Assembly (NCBI GenBank): GCA_020736575.1
Contig: JAGPYM010000006.1
Span: 930,001-994,000 of the forward strand
Direction: 5' to 3'
Source of the DNA: Thelonectria olida
Taxonomy: Eukaryota > Ascomycota > Sordariomycetes > Hypocreales > Nectriaceae
DNA length: 64,000 nt
Shown here one piece after another: positions 1 to 12,181 of this stretch. A model generated the notes under the pieces. It saw only the letters and a program-made list of their open reading frames with translations, did no database searches and was not told where the DNA came from. The position numbers and the translations under genes are program-made. How positions within the stretch are numbered: position 1 is the stretch's first letter; every line of letters starts with the position of its first letter.

Positions 1-1755
1 TCCGCAACTCCGCTGACTGGAGCAACGACTTGTTAGTTCCGAAAGTCAATAATGAAGCTGCTGTCACGGCTAGAACCCGGAAACATCGGATGCAGTTTCC
101 AGACTGTTCATCAACACTGCTTGATAGAGTTGGTCCAAAACAACCGGGTGACGGTGTCCGCGGGTTTGGGCCAAGTACGAAGTGAACCCAGGGGAGAATC
201 GATCGTCTAACTAACAACAGGACTGTCGTGTGTCAGTTGGGCCAGAGAAGAAGGCAATACCAACAAACGCTTTGACACTCGCAAATAGAAAAACAGGAAA
301 GGATAAAATCGAATGATGGCTGTTAAAACAGAATGATGGCCATGGTATAACAACACCACCCTTAGGAGCTTGGGGACGAAGTACGCGGACTTGACCCCCG
401 GGCTCGATGGCTGATTAGGAGACTTGGCTGTCAGAAGCTCTGTTTCAAGTGCAGATTACAGACCAGGCGAGTGCCAAGAAGGATAAGCGCGCATGGCAAG
501 CCATTGTTGCAGCCTCATCTCAATGCATCGTCCTTGTCTCTTGGTCGAATCCTTCAGACGGGTTTGATTGCTCGTGAGGTGCCGTGGTGGGCTTGGACCT
601 CTGTCGTCCACTAACGATTTCAAGTTTCGTGTCAGCGACTTGATTTAATCAAATCGACGCCCCGCAGCGCTGAAATTCGAACCAGGGGTGTGTCCACCTG
701 TTGAGAAAAAAACGTCACCTCTGCTGCCGTCAGCATCCCCTAGCAAGTGCGAAGTTAGACTAAGGGCATCTCGAGGTACCGAGTTGTCGACGTCGTTGCC
801 GTCTCGTCTTGGTAGAGCATTCGATGCAATGTATCACGCAAACGATCTGCTAGTGGTCAGCTTATGTCGGCACACTGGCACTCTCGCAAGGCAGTGCAAA
901 TCCTCAATCAACCAACGCCCTGGTTGAGTACGTGGACCATAGCCGCAGTCCTGGTGTGCTGGATGGATGGTACCAATGCCGGGACCATGTTGCTGATTAG
1001 TGACAATGCTGGGACAGCGGATCCTTGCCGGGCACCTGTTTTAGTCCGAGAGAGCGTAACTCCGTTTTCCGTGGTACATACGCGCGCATGAGGTGTCGTG
1101 TGCGTTGCAGACAGTTGTGAATGTACCAGTTTGGAGGGTTGTTGGCCTTTCCAAGTTCCTGAGGCCGTTTTGAAGACGTTGGAAGTCTCTTGCGGATGCA
1201 TGGAAAAGACCCCAAGTGGCCTCTTGGCTCCTTCCTGCTGTACTGACAACATGGTTATAGTTAAGACTACCTCCTTGAATAACCGTCGGACCTTAACATC
1301 TTACACGTACCTTAAAACTGTTCACCTCACACCCCAGGCTGCCTCGTCGACTTTGTACCCCTCCTGTGGCTGCATGTCCTGAACCAAGAAAATCCACTCC
1401 CGTTCCCGCCCCCATCATCTCCCATCTCCCATCCGCATCTCCTCTGAACCAAATCCATTCCCTCCTCCACCATCATAAAACCTCCCCTGCCCTGGTTCCT
1501 CTTTTTTTTCCGTATTACTTCCTCCCTCCTCTCCGCTCTCCTCCTTTTTTTTCCTTCCAGAAAAGAAGATATACCTCCGACATTCCCTCCCTTCCCCTTC
1601 CTGGTTTCGAGACCGTCTTCCTTTCCTTCCTTTATCCTTCCCGCTCTTGGCGCTCCGGCTTCCGATACGTCTCCTCCCCTCGATCCTTTTTGGGCGGCTG
1701 CCTTATCGCTCCCTTCGACCACCGGTCCGGACATCGCAGTACAAAATAATTCAAC
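1..1755. other. intergenic region with pyrimidine-rich leader
   Basis: No convincing gene is visible. The short open frames here lack recognisable motifs. From about 1380 to 1740 the + strand is strongly CT-rich, with T8-T9 runs and a CCTTCCAG that could end a 5'-UTR intron. This is a common form of promoter/leader in filamentous fungi and fits the gene starting at 1756. The left 1.3 kb shows nothing I can name. Confidence 0.6.
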
Positions 1756-3154
1756 ATGGGGTTGGGTGCCGTTCTCGAGCCACTCGTTGTGGTAACCCTC
1801 CTTTTTGGAGGTGCCTACTTCAACCGCAACAAGGACTACAGCATCAGAACTGGCAAGTCGTCTTGGGGTGGGAATAAGAACCACAAGCGATCCGATGAGC
1901 TCGGCCGCAAGCAATCGAGCGACAGCCTCATGAGCGGCTACAGCTCGTCACCCACTCTCGCCGCTCACGAGCAGCCTACTCTGCGCCGTCGCAAGCTGCA
2001 GTTCTTCGGCTACAAGCGCATCGTCACCACACCCAACACGCTCGTCTTCAAGGACCGCTTCCTGAGCCGTGTCCTCCAGAAGTTTCCTTTCCTCGTTGAG
2101 GCGTGGTACTGGCTCCAAATTTACTGGGTAAGTTTCGATGTCGAACCAAAATCTCGACGACTTGTCATGATTCCATTGCAGGCGCTGACCATACTTCCCT
2201 CCACAGGTCTATCAGGTCGGCCGTGCCATCACTGCACTGACCCTCGTCGAGGGCACTGTCAATGTCGCCCGTCGCCATGCTCTTCAGCTCATCCACCTCG
2301 AGCAGAGACTGCACATCTTCTGGGAGTTGCCTGTCCAGAAGTGGTTCCTCGCCCATCCCAACATCCTTCATTGGATTAACCGCATCTACTCCTTCATCCA
2401 TATCCCCGGCACTATCCTTTTCCTGGTCGTGCTCTTCTACCTCACCACTACCCGCAAGCGCCGTGTCTTGTCTGGCCGTATCCAATCCGACAACATTGCC
2501 GCTGGACCCGCCCTGTACGAGGCTCGACGACGCACCATGGCCACCTGCAACCTCATCGCCTTTTTCATCTTCACGCTCTGGCCCTGCATGCCCCCTCGCC
2601 TGTTGAGCGACCCCAACTACGACGGCCCCGATGCCGCCGAGGCCAAGAGCTTTGGCTTTGTTGACACTGTCCACAGCGGCAATGGCGAGAGCAGTGTGTG
2701 GACCACGAACAAATTCTGCAACCAGTATGGTAGGTTATTTCGCGAAGAGATCACTTGAGTGTGTTTCAATGCTAACGAGCATTATGTAGCTGCTATGCCA
2801 TCGCTTCACTTCGGTTACTCTCTTCTCGTCGGTCTCACCATCGCCACCCTTCCCATCACTGGTCTCCGCCCCGGCTCCTGGAAGCGAATCGCCATTGTCG
2901 TCCTCGGCTTGTCCTATCCTACTCTTATCCTGACTGCCATTGTCTCCACCGCCAACCATTTCATTGTCGACGCCATTGCTGGTGCCATGGTTTGCGCTGC
3001 CGCCTGGCACGGAAACGGCATTCTCCTCAACCTCTGCATTGGCGAGGACTACTTCCTCTGGCTCTGCCGCATCCACAAGCCCGTCAACCATACCGACCCA
3101 GAGACCGCCGTTGAGCCCGAGTTCCAAACTGGACTCCTCGGCGAGGACGTCTAA
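1756..3154 (+). CDS. PAP2-superfamily integral membrane phosphatase/transferase-like protein
   Basis: Exons 1756-2127, 2207-2729 and 2790-3154 join in phase to give 419 residues; the introns are GTAAGT..CAG and GTAGGT..TAG. The protein has a soluble, basic N-terminus (about 1-110) followed by several hydrophobic segments. The PAP2 signature lies across the last splice: AMPSLH (His305) and then STANHFIVD (His355, Asp359), matching the SxH and NHxxxD catalytic motifs of the PAP2_3/Aur1-like branch. Family knowledge suggests lipid phosphate hydrolysis or phospho-headgroup transfer in endomembranes. The substrate cannot be read from the sequence. The start is the first ATG after the CT-rich leader, in a good AACATGG context. 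Confidence 0.88.
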
Positions 3155-4441
3155 GTCGTCGGATTGCGAAGGGAATGAGTCACGTTACGACGAATATGTT
3201 TTAGAGAAGAGTCTCCCCTGCTAGGTAATCTAGGGGGATGTCGATTTTCTGATTTCGAGTTTGCGTTTGAACCGTTGTCGAATAACTGCACCCAGCTAGA
3301 TAGGCGCATGGGATGACTTGAGGGCTCAATTTCACAGTTCCGGGTCGAGCAGCATATGGCGCAGTCGAGGGTATCATTTTGGGCATCTTCCGGAGAGGGA
3401 GCCTTCATTCGCTGGGTAATAGACAGGAGTGGCCACAGGTTTTGTATACAACACGATTGTTGAATATAGGTAGCGGGAACAGTCGATACTAATACTGCCC
3501 AACTAATAGTGGGTTAACGAATTTACTACGTTGACTATTTTTTCTCAATTATGTTTACACCTTGCGGATAGTGTGTAATGTTGTATTTGGCTCAACTGTC
3601 TCAAGTAAGGACTGCGAGGCTGAGTCTAGGTGGTACGAGCCGTAAGTTTAACCTAGAGTACCAGGTACATTGCGTTGAGACATGGGTCTTGTTTTCTCCT
3701 GTGGCTTTGATGATGCACGATTTCCAGGTAGCAGCGTTGGCATGTCTTAATTTGGCCATATCAACGCGGAGCGTACGTACGTCAGTGAAAGGCGTACGTC
3801 AGTCATGGTTTGTGCGCCTCGCGACCACCGGAGAAGCGAGGCCTCGTCTCTCCGGAAAGTGACGACGCCTGATGGATACCAATACGATGGCATGCATGAA
3901 CTTGGTACAATATTCTTTGGGCTTGTCGAAGCTTGTGACTTATCGGATTCCCAATGTTGGTCGAGGCCAGCCTGGGATCGACGGTCCCTGGTCTGTCCCC
4001 AGCCATGTCCCCGCTCTGCCATGGCGCAGTTATGCTATGTAACTAGATTTAAGCTATGCGAGTCCGAATATTGCTGCCGTCTATCAATAGACATATCAAC
4101 ATTGAATTCACGGAAAGTATTGAATATTATGGACAGAGTCGTGGTGTCTTCATTACCCGCGGCCCTAGCGGGGAACCAACAGCTGCAGTGGCGGCGGCGG
4201 CTTGTGGCGGGGCAAAAGAAGGTCGTCATCCATCCAGGCTGCCACACTTGACCTCACATGCACCACCAGACAAGACGAGTTGAGAGAAGTACAGATACGC
4301 ATGACACGCCGTCCATCCTGCAACTGATAACTCTCATTGGAGTCTATCTCCAGACTTGACTTCACCTCTATTCTCTTCCTCTTCCTCTCTTCCTCTCTCT
4401 GTTCCTCTCTCTCAGATTCGACATCGCCCTCCCCAATCATC
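3155..4441. other. intergenic, between two + strand genes
   Basis: About 1.3 kb with no supported gene. It holds the 3' region of the PAP2 gene, a pair of CRE-like decamers (listed separately) and a CT-rich leader (4350-4430) just before the Gyp7 start. Confidence 0.6.
3777..3803. promoter_or_regulatory. paired CRE-like direct repeat GTACGTCAGT
   Basis: Two identical decamers, GTACGTCAGT at 3777-3786 and 3794-3803, lie 17 bp apart. Each contains TACGTCA, one base off the TGACGTCA bZIP/CRE consensus. They sit about 640 bp upstream of the Gyp7 start. Regulatory function is inferred only from the repeat and its similarity to a CRE. Confidence 0.3.
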
Positions 4442-7119
4442 ATGCCTGATTCGGCTCCGGGAGACAGTGCCCCGCCACCGCAGCCCCGGTCGGCATCACC
4501 ATCCAACAGCTTCTATGCGCTCAGCGACGATGAAGAGGGCGGGTACAATACCATCACGCACACAGAAACTGGACGGGGGGTCAAGCTTCTTTTTTCTAAG
4601 AGCAAGGTGAGTTCTCTCCCTCCGTCGCAATGTCCCCACCATCCCCTCCGACGTCATTCCGTCATGACATGATTGAAGACGGTTGATTGACAAACAAAAC
4701 CACCAGGTCTACGTTCACCCAACGCCCTCGGCAAAGGACAACATCCCCGGTTACATCGCTCTCCTTCAACAAAGAGGTCGTCGTTTGACGTCTTCTTCCG
4801 CCGACAATGAATCCCACTCCATCGCTTCATCCGACCTCCTCCTCGCTTGGATCCCTGAGACTGGTCTTGGGGATTCGGCAAACATTTACGTCAAGGTCGA
4901 CCTTTGTGATGGCGACTCTCCCCCGAAGCAGTCATACCTCGTCCCTCCGCCTCCCACTGTAACCACTCATGTAGGCTCCGTCGGTGGTTATGCCTTCGCT
5001 ATTCCCGTGAGCGCCGTCTACTCGCTGCTCATTAGGCCGCCAAGCCTAGGATGGTGGTACGGGTCCGTCATTATCAACTCTCGCGCCGGCGACAGCTTTC
5101 CCGCCTTATTCTTCCACGACAATGAGTGCCAAAGTACCATCCTTCAGAAGAAAAAGATTGCCCGCGACACCTTCGATCCGTTTGGCTCTGATGGCAAGAT
5201 GTTCTGGGGTGGTGATGAAGTGGTCCGCTGGTTGCGCCGATACATCAACGTCGAGAGGTCTGGTGCTGAGCCTAACATCTACTTGATTGAGCCTAGTAAG
5301 GAAGATATTGAGGCGTTTGGCCACCAACTTACCTCGAGTCCCTCGCAAATTGGTCGTCAAGATAGTTCCAGCGGCGTGCGAGGACAATCCGGAGGACCGA
5401 GTCGTCCGGACGCCCAGATGGATCCCTTTGTCAAGTTTGTCAAGGAGACGGGATGGAACATCATGGAAAAGTTCAGCAAGGTCACTACCTTCACACGGAG
5501 AGCGGCGCAGGATCTCGTCGAGAACCCCAATCTTCCACCTCAGGTCAAGCGCCTGTTGAAAAATCCCGAGGTTCAGACGCTTCAAGACGAGTTTGACAGT
5601 GCTAGAATCTATCTGGCTCGCTGGGCTATGGGCATACAGGAGCAGAGTGAGCGGGACAGGCGACAAAGGATCTGGTCTGCACACGATGTTATGGAGCTGG
5701 AAGATACAGATGTCGGCGAGTTTGAGCTTCTTGAGGGCGCCAGCGCCCTATCGCTAGAGGAGCGCAGGAAGACGTTGACGATGCAGGAGTGGAACACATT
5801 CTTTGATCCCCAGACTGGTCGGCTGTCAGTGACGATTGACGAGGTCAAGGAGCGCATCTTCCACGGTGGCTTGGATCCCGAGGATGGAGTGCGCAAGGAG
5901 GCGTGGTTATACTTGCTCGGTGTCTACGAGTGGTACAGCACGCTCGATGAGAGAAAGGCTCAGATTGCCTCACTCAGGGACTCTTATTATAAGCTGAAAC
6001 TGTCCTGGTGGGAGAGATTGGATGGAGAGGGCGGAGAAGGCGAGACAGGCGAGTGGTGGCGTGAGCAAAAGGGGCGGATCGGTAAGTTCCAATACGTCTA
6101 TCTCAAAGAGCATCGCCGACTAATCTTCGAGTTACAGAGAAGGATGTTCACCGAACTGATAGAAACGTCCCCATCTTCATGGGTGAAGACATCCCCCATC
6201 CCGACCCCAAATCTCCCTTTGCCGAGGTTGGCACCAATGTGCATCTCGAGCAGATGAAGGAGATGCTGCTCACATACAATGAGTACAACAAGGATCTCGG
6301 CTACGTCCAGGGCATGTCGGATCTTTTGGCGCCCATCTACGCTGTGATCCAGGACGACGCCGTGGCTTTCTGGGGCTTCCAAAAGTTCATGGAGCGCATG
6401 GAACGCAACTTCTTGCGCGACCAGTCGGGCATGCGCAGCCAACTCCTAACTCTCGACCAGCTTGTGCAGTTCATGGACCCGACGCTTTACACCCATCTTG
6501 AGAAGGCTGATAGCACGAACTTCTTCTTCTTTTTCCGCATGATTCTTGTGTGGTATAAGCGAGAGTTTGTGTGGATGGATGTGTTGCGTCTTTGGGAGGG
6601 CCTATGGACAGACTATCTGAGTGCCAACTTTCACATCTTCATTGCCTTGGCTATTTTGGAAAAGCATCGCGATGTCATCATGGAGCATCTTCAGCACTTT
6701 GACGAGGTGCTCAAGTACGGTATGTCAACCTCGAAAATTTGGGGTTTCTTGTTGCCCCTTTCTTTGCTGTCATGTTTACTAACACATATCTATCAGTCAA
6801 CGAGCTATCCAACACCATCGACCTCGAAGCAATCCTCATTCGTGCAGAGGCTCTTTTCAAGCGCTTCCAGAGGCTTACCGAGGCTGTTGACAAGAAGCAA
6901 AACTTCCCTGCACCCAGCGGCCATCAGAAGAAACCGTCCACCTCTTCCACTACTGAATCCTCAAAGTCGCCATCCAAGGGCAAAGCACCAGCGACGACAG
7001 CAGCCAAGGACAAACCCAAGGTTATCACACCTGAGCTGCGTAAGTTGCTGAGCAAAGAGGTCGAGGTCCTTCCGAGGAAAACAGTGGCGCAGAAGGGCGA
7101 GGGAATGCCATCCAAGTAA
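4442..7119 (+). CDS. GYP7: Rab GTPase-activating protein, TBC domain, Gyp7/TBC1D15 type
   Basis: Four exons (4442-4606, 4707-6081, 6138-6719, 6797-7119) give 814 residues, the usual size for fungal Gyp7. The N-terminal half resembles the DUF3548/Rab-binding region of this family. The TBC domain spans roughly 395-720. After splicing, the arginine finger reads IEKDVHR (Arg519, IxxDxxR motif) and the glutamine finger reads YVQGMSDL (Gln571), so the dual-finger catalytic machinery is intact. The tail is low-complexity and Ser/Lys-rich. Family role: stimulates GTP hydrolysis on Ypt7/Rab7 in vacuolar and endosomal traffic. The first ATG of the frame was chosen. It is convergent with Mso1. Confidence 0.93.
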
Positions 7120-7573
7120 GGTACGCCTTTCTTCGATGTCGAAGAGACATGTGTCAGTTTCAATTTCAGGCTTGAAGCTTTTGTATTTATAATTGGCGCC
7201 GGAGTTTAGTTTGGTTGCTGGCGCACGGAGTGGTGGCTGTTTTCACGAATAACAAAGCGATATTTCTGCTTGGAACGGATCAGAGATGTCTTTCTCAGGG
7301 GTCTTCAAGTTTCCTCGCCATTTCGATGGAATAACAGAGCTGTTACTTCGATCAACACCCATTCGTCTTCCTTTGCATCGTGTTTAAAAAAGAGACTTGT
7401 ATTAATTCCGGGTATAACGCCGCTTCTATAGCGCTCAAGTCAACTCGACTAAGACACAACGCCAAAAGGTAAGGTAAGGTAAGCTGTTGCCAATAGATAT
7501 GTGTGCCTCCCTTGCCCATGCCCAAAACAAAACAAGAAAAAACAAATCTTCTCCTTCCACATCCACTGCCCTT
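7120..7573. other. convergent 3' region
   Basis: This is the space between the 3' ends of GYP7 (+) and MSO1 (-). It contains a GGTAA triplet repeat near 7467-7481 and otherwise plain 3'-UTR-like sequence. No gene is seen. Confidence 0.6.
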
Positions 7574-8389
7574 TCATCTGTACGCCCTCGGCCCAGTTGG
7601 CAGTCCTTGTCTCCTCGACGGCCGTCCAGAGTACTCGTCGCCGCCAGACGACCACGGAGCATTGGCGCTCATGTACGGCGTAGAACTCCCGCTGCCGTTG
7701 CTGTTGCTGTCATACATGCCCCCCGGCGCAAACCGGTCTTCGTAGTTCCCACCCCCGCCGCCGTTGCTGTTGGAGGGCGGCGCAAACGGGCCCTGGCTGC
7801 CGCTCTGCTGCGACGGACTCGTCGTGCGAGAGCCCCAGAGACGCTGTCGGAGGAGGTGCTGGGCAGATGTGCCACCGCCGCTGCCCCCGCTGGGCGCCGG
7901 CGGCACGCTCGCTGCCTCGGACCGGCCGTAGGGACTCGGCGCGGCGTTGGGGTAGCTTCCTCCGCGCTGTCCACCGACCGGTCTGCGCTGGATATCACCT
8001 CCACCACCACCGGGCTGCATTGACGCGGGGGCTCTCCCGCCGGCCCTCAAGCTCTGGGGCTGCGGCGGGGCCTGTGCCGGGCCGTTGGAGTCCCAGAGGC
8101 TGCTCAGGCCGCCGGCGGGCTGCTGCTGGTTTCCGAGGCCGCCGTAGCGCTGGCCGACGTTGTTGTTGACGAGGAGGGGCTGGGGGGGCGCTTGGGCGGC
8201 AGCCTTCGGGTCGGGGGGCAGCCAGGCGGGGAAGGGGCGGCCCTTTTCTGCGTAGTAGCCGCGGAGGACGCGGCAGACGTGGGTGTCGTCTTCGGTGTCG
8301 CCGTCGGCTTCGCCTGAGAGGAGGGTGGAGCGGAGGGAGGAGATCTGGGACGAGGTTTTGGTGAGGAGGTTGGAGTACCAGGAGGACAT
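7574..8389 (-). CDS. MSO1: Mso1-like Sec1-binding exocytosis protein
   Basis: A single exon of 271 residues. The N-terminal 65 residues match the Mso1 Sec1-binding domain: a WYSNLL/T-S helix, then DDTHVCRVLRGYY and GRPFPAWLPPDP. The remaining about 200 residues are disordered and rich in Gly, Pro, Ser, Gln and Asn, with runs of Gly. Family role: Mso1 binds the SM protein Sec1 (and Sec4) at sites of vesicle fusion, promoting SNARE assembly at the plasma membrane. The ATG was chosen because the conserved domain starts right after it; the longer open frame upstream has no homology-like features. The large overlapping + strand frames are GC-rich shadows of the low-complexity tail. Confidence 0.85.
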   Translation of the reverse strand: MSSWYSNLLTKTSSQISSLRSTLLSGEADGDTEDDTHVCRVLRGYYAEKGRPFPAWLPPDPKAAAQAPPQPLLVNNNVGQRYGGLGNQQQPAGGLSSLWDSNGPAQAPPQPQSLRAGGRAPASMQPGGGGGDIQRRPVGGQRGGSYPNAAPSPYGRSEAASVPPAPSGGSGGGTSAQHLLRQRLWGSRTTSPSQQSGSQGPFAPPSNSNGGGGGNYEDRFAPGGMYDSNSNGSGSSTPYMSANAPWSSGGDEYSGRPSRRQGLPTGPRAYR

Positions 8390-9296
8390 GGCTGGCGGTG
8401 TGTCGGTGGGTGGTGCGTCCTCTTGCTTTTGGGTGTGAAACTTCTGTGGGCGGGGTGAAGAATCAGTGGATTGGTTTCGTCGGTATATCTTATTGTGTCC
8501 TAGCAGGAAGATTCCTCTGTCGGAAGGCTCGTCGAGGAGTGTTGGAGTGGGCGAGTGTCTGCAACGCGAGAAGCGCTCCCAGCGAAGAGGGGGTGGCGTG
8601 AAAAAAGTCGATTGGATGCGAGATGAATTACTTTGCACGCAAAGAGATCGACCTCGCTTATAGCTGTCGAAGTCGTGGTTGGTGAGGAAGGAAAAGCGGC
8701 TGGGTTAGTCAACTGTCAACAGTGTCAAGACGTTTGAGGTTCAGATATGAAGGAGGGGGACAAGGAGGCTCATATGAACAAGTCGGTGACGTTGAAGCGA
8801 GTGGGCTGGTTTCATAGCTGCCTGAGCTAAAATGGCTGCCCGGTAATGTGGTGGGGTATTCTGTAGGGTAGGCCGCTTTGACTTGCTCGTGGTGGTGGCA
8901 GTGGGAATAGTGGCTTTGGCTTCCAGGACTTCTTGTTAGCTAGGACAAAGGGTTGGCCTACAAGGCAGATAGACTCTACCGGTGAGTGCAGATGAGAAAC
9001 TATCACGCGAACTCAATGCACGAGGCAGAAATGAATCACTTCAAAATAACAGGTATCCGTTTTGATTTATTATCCCTTTGCAACGCCAAAACTGCCTGAA
9101 GACAGCACAGTCAATGATTGACAAGGCAACTGCCATGTCTGTTCCTACGAAGGTGCCCAATTCTTTTCGCTCTACCTCGACGCTCACAAGATCGTCCAAC
9201 TTTTGTGTAGGTGTGTGCCGACGCACACCATGTGTATCCGAAGACAACTCCCAAACGCCGTCGTCGCCATGAAGCAAGGGCGAATCCCAAGTGCAT
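8390..9296. other. intergenic, MSO1 promoter and MAK16 3' side
   Basis: About 900 bp between two tandem - strand genes. No gene, RNA or repeat that I can support. Confidence 0.6.
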
Positions 9297-10339
9297 TTAC
9301 CAATCCAGGTCGTTGACCAGCTTCATCTTCTCTGCCGTCTCCTGTCGGGGTTTCTTGTTCTTCATCTTGATGACACGTCCACGCTTTCGCTTGTTTCCGG
9401 CCTTTTCCGTCTCGGACTCTTCGCTGTCGTTATCATCGTCCTCGTCATCGTCCTCCTCATCCTCCTCGTCGCTGTCAAGCCAGTCGGCGAGGTCACCAAG
9501 CTCCTCCTCGCTCTCGTCGAGGTCGGACACATACTCGACAATCTTCTCGGGGTCGTCGTCTTCCTCCTCGCTGTCCCAGTCCTCGACCTCCTCACCATTC
9601 TCAGTGAGACCCTTGTCCATATCCTTGTCTCTCTTGGCGTCGCCGTCTCGCTCCATGGCGTTGAGAACCTTCTTCCAGATAGTCTCGCTGACATTGAGAG
9701 GCTGGTCACCGTAGGCGCCCTGTCTCAATCGCTCCACCAGCTCTCGCTCAATGGTGCGCTCCAACTTGGCAGCAGCCTCGGCCTTGCGCTCACGAGCCCG
9801 TTCACGGTGCTTGATCTTGGGGGCCATCTTGGGCACCAGCTTCTCTCCCAGTCGCTCCTCCTCGGCAGCGATGCGGCGGCTGCGAATTTGCACCTGGGTT
9901 AGGCGGGTAAGACGTTGCTTGCACTTGTGAATGAGGAACTTGGGCCAGTAGATGAGGCGTTCGTCGATCTGCTCGAGGGCCTTGTTGTAGTTGTTGGAGA
10001 GCTTGATGCGCTCCCACATCTTGGAGGGCAAATGGGCACGCTCAATCGTCTTCATGTAGAGGTAGATTGTCTGCTTGGTCGGGTGCTGGCGAATTGTGGC
10101 ATACCGCGAGTTGGCGAGAGGGCATGACTGGCGATTGCAGAGACCTGTGACATTGTGCTCGCTGCGACAGAAGTTTTGCGCCTTGTCGGTTCTGAACGAG
10201 GATGAAGATTAGCATTCGTTCTCAGAATTATCGCATTATCTCCAGATAGGAGAGGCGATTCGTTAGAAGGAACATACTTTAGCTTGAAGGAGCAGAACTG
10301 CTGGTTGATGATCTGCCAGATGATTTCGTCGGACGCCAT
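9297..10339 (-). CDS. MAK16: ribosome biogenesis protein Mak16 (60S)
   Basis: Exons 10339-10278 and 10191-9297, with an 86-nt GTATGT..CAG intron, give 318 residues. The N-terminus is essentially the Mak16 signature: [17 protein letters not shown], then [27 protein letters not shown] after splicing. This includes the conserved Cys set of the Mak16/L28e fold (about residues 1-110) and [14 protein letters not shown] basic middle is followed by a very acidic C-terminal third (runs of Glu/Asp, about 215-290) and a basic nuclear-signal-like end. Family role: an essential nucleolar factor for 25S/5.8S rRNA maturation that works with Rpf1. It is divergent from VPS55 across 723 bp. Confidence 0.96.
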
Positions 10340-11062
10340 CTTGGGCAGATTTTCTCCCTTCTTTGGGATTCAAACGGGAAAATGGCTCTTCAAACAGTAA
10401 TTGCACCGGACAAGAAGACTGCCAGTCCAATGTATCTTGCCAGCAAAAGGACAAGTGTAGATGAAGAGAAGAAGAAGGGAAAGAAGCAGTAAAAGATGGT
10501 AGCGGGGCCCTTGGTTTTTTTCCTCAGCCTCTCTCTCTCTCGACTTTCTTCGATTTTTTTTCTGGGGCCTTGTTGACGGAATGACGCTTGGGCCACCTTG
10601 CACATCCACCAACCACTCCTGGTCCTTGCTGACCAGAGCTGCTTCACCGCCTTCCTGGTTGGCGTTAGAGTATCGGAGCCCGGAGACTCTATTTCTCCGC
10701 GCGGCTCGGGCAACCCATGACATGACGGAGGTTGGTCCAACCAAGCGATTGGCGGTACGTACCGTTTGCGGGTTGAAGTACCAAGTGCGACACCATCACC
10801 ACAGCCTCAGCCGCGCAACCTTCCTCCAAGAGCTACCTACACCACACTCACTTCCACCACCAAACGGCAATCCATCTCGACGTCGCCGCCACCTCGCACC
10901 TCAATAGCGCCTCTCCTCCAATCTCGCCTTCTTTCCTCTTTTTCCCCCACGGGGGTCGTCAGACGACAAAAACACTTTCCAACACCGTTTCCTAATCCCG
11001 CCCTCGCCGACGTCACACACCCTCCGATCCTCGCAAACCGTCCCCCCATTCAATCGCCCACC
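10340..11062. promoter_or_regulatory. divergent intergenic promoter, MAK16 / VPS55
   Basis: 723 bp lie between the divergent ATGs of MAK16 (-) and VPS55 (+), so this stretch should hold both promoters. It has CT tracts near 10529-10560 and a pyrimidine-rich leader before VPS55. No coding region is supported. Confidence 0.5.
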
Positions 11063-11573
11063 ATGCCTACCGCGGGCCTCAAGACCATCATCGCCCTCTC
11101 CTTCGTCCTCGCCGTCGGGTTTCTCCTCGTCATTCTCTCGTGCGCCCTGTGGAAGGTCTACTACCCCCTGCTCGTCGTCGCCACCTATGTGATCGCCCCC
11201 ATTCCCAACTGGATCTGCGGCCACTGCGCCAACCCGGATGACTTTGTCGAGAGCTCCGGCGCTGCTGTTCTTGACCTGGGGCGCTTCTTTACCGGCTTCT
11301 TTGTTGTCATGGGCATGGGTATGTTTTGCTCCCCTTCCTCATCTTCGATGGAATGCATTGCAACAGTGGAAGAGCTGTTGCCTGTTTCCGTGCCAGACTG
11401 CCTCGTGAGAATGCCATGCTAACACATGTTCCCTCACAGCCCTGCCTATCGTCCTCGCCCACTCCGGTCTCATTGCAATCCAGGCCATGATTATGTCCAT
11501 CGTTGGTGGTCTTCTCATCTACGGCACCATCATCAGCTTCGGCATGTTCTTCCACGAAGAGCAAGATTTCTAA
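11063..11573 (+). CDS. VPS55: vacuolar/endosomal protein Vps55 (OB-RGRP family)
   Basis: Exons 11063-11318 and 11440-11573 (intron GTATGT..CAG) give 129 residues. Four hydrophobic segments fill nearly the whole protein. The family signatures are visible: CALWKVYYPLLVV, then IPNWICG, and after the splice ALPIVLAHSGLI and the closing ISFGMFFHEEQDF. Family role: with Vps68, it forms an endosomal membrane complex needed for late-endosome-to-vacuole sorting. The length is slightly below the yeast protein (140). It is convergent with the PABA synthase gene. Confidence 0.95.
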
Positions 11574-12181
11574 CCTGCGCGCCACCACGCAAGCGCACAC
11601 CCACGCGATCACACATCCCTCACATCACGGCCGTTCATAACAGCGGATTAGCTCTAGATGGAGGTAGAGCTCTGCGGGTTCGAAGGGGAGGATAGTACGG
11701 AGGAGCAATCTGGATGCACAATGGGATCATGATATCATGATATCCCCGAACTGTGCCGCGCATGTACGATTCAGAAGGAGGAGGATTTTTCAACCCTTGG
11801 GGCATTCAGCGAATCACGGTAGTACGAAAGGTATCTCTGGGTCAGTCCAGTGTTGGGTAAGCGGGAGCTTCCTACTTGCTAAAACAGAATAGGTTGTTGT
11901 CAATGCTGGAGTAACATGTCTACACTAACGCCACATTCTTGATTCTTCGCGACGGCTTGTCCCTGGAATAATGTTTCATAATCATTGATGTGTTCATTTG
12001 ACTTGCGCGCACATATCTTTGCCTTCCCCGTCTAATGCTGTTGAATCCCAAAACTCCGATCATGTGTACGTTGAGGTATCATGTCCAATATCAAAAAGCC
12101 ATCCCGCCCGTGCTAGAAAAGTATCCAACCACCGCTTTCTTCCCCTCATGTCCATGTCATGTCCAAATATGTACGGTCCCT
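11574..12181. other. convergent 3' region with 16-bp palindrome
   Basis: Space between the 3' ends of VPS55 and the PABA synthase gene. It contains a perfect 16-bp palindrome, ATCATGATATCATGAT, at 11726-11741. No gene is seen. Confidence 0.5.

Noticed and set aside
1327..1914. - strand frame of 195 codons at the PAP2 gene start
   Set aside because: It arises from the purine-rich complement of the CT-rich leader; Gly/Glu/Arg-rich with no motif.
7487..8023. + strand open frame of 178 codons opposite MSO1
   Set aside because: It is the antisense of the low-complexity GC-rich MSO1 tail. Arg/Ala/Pro-skewed composition, no domain.
9211..9902. + strand frames rich in Ser or in Leu/Val, opposite MAK16
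   Set aside because: Mirror of the acidic Glu/Asp region of MAK16; artefact of codon composition.
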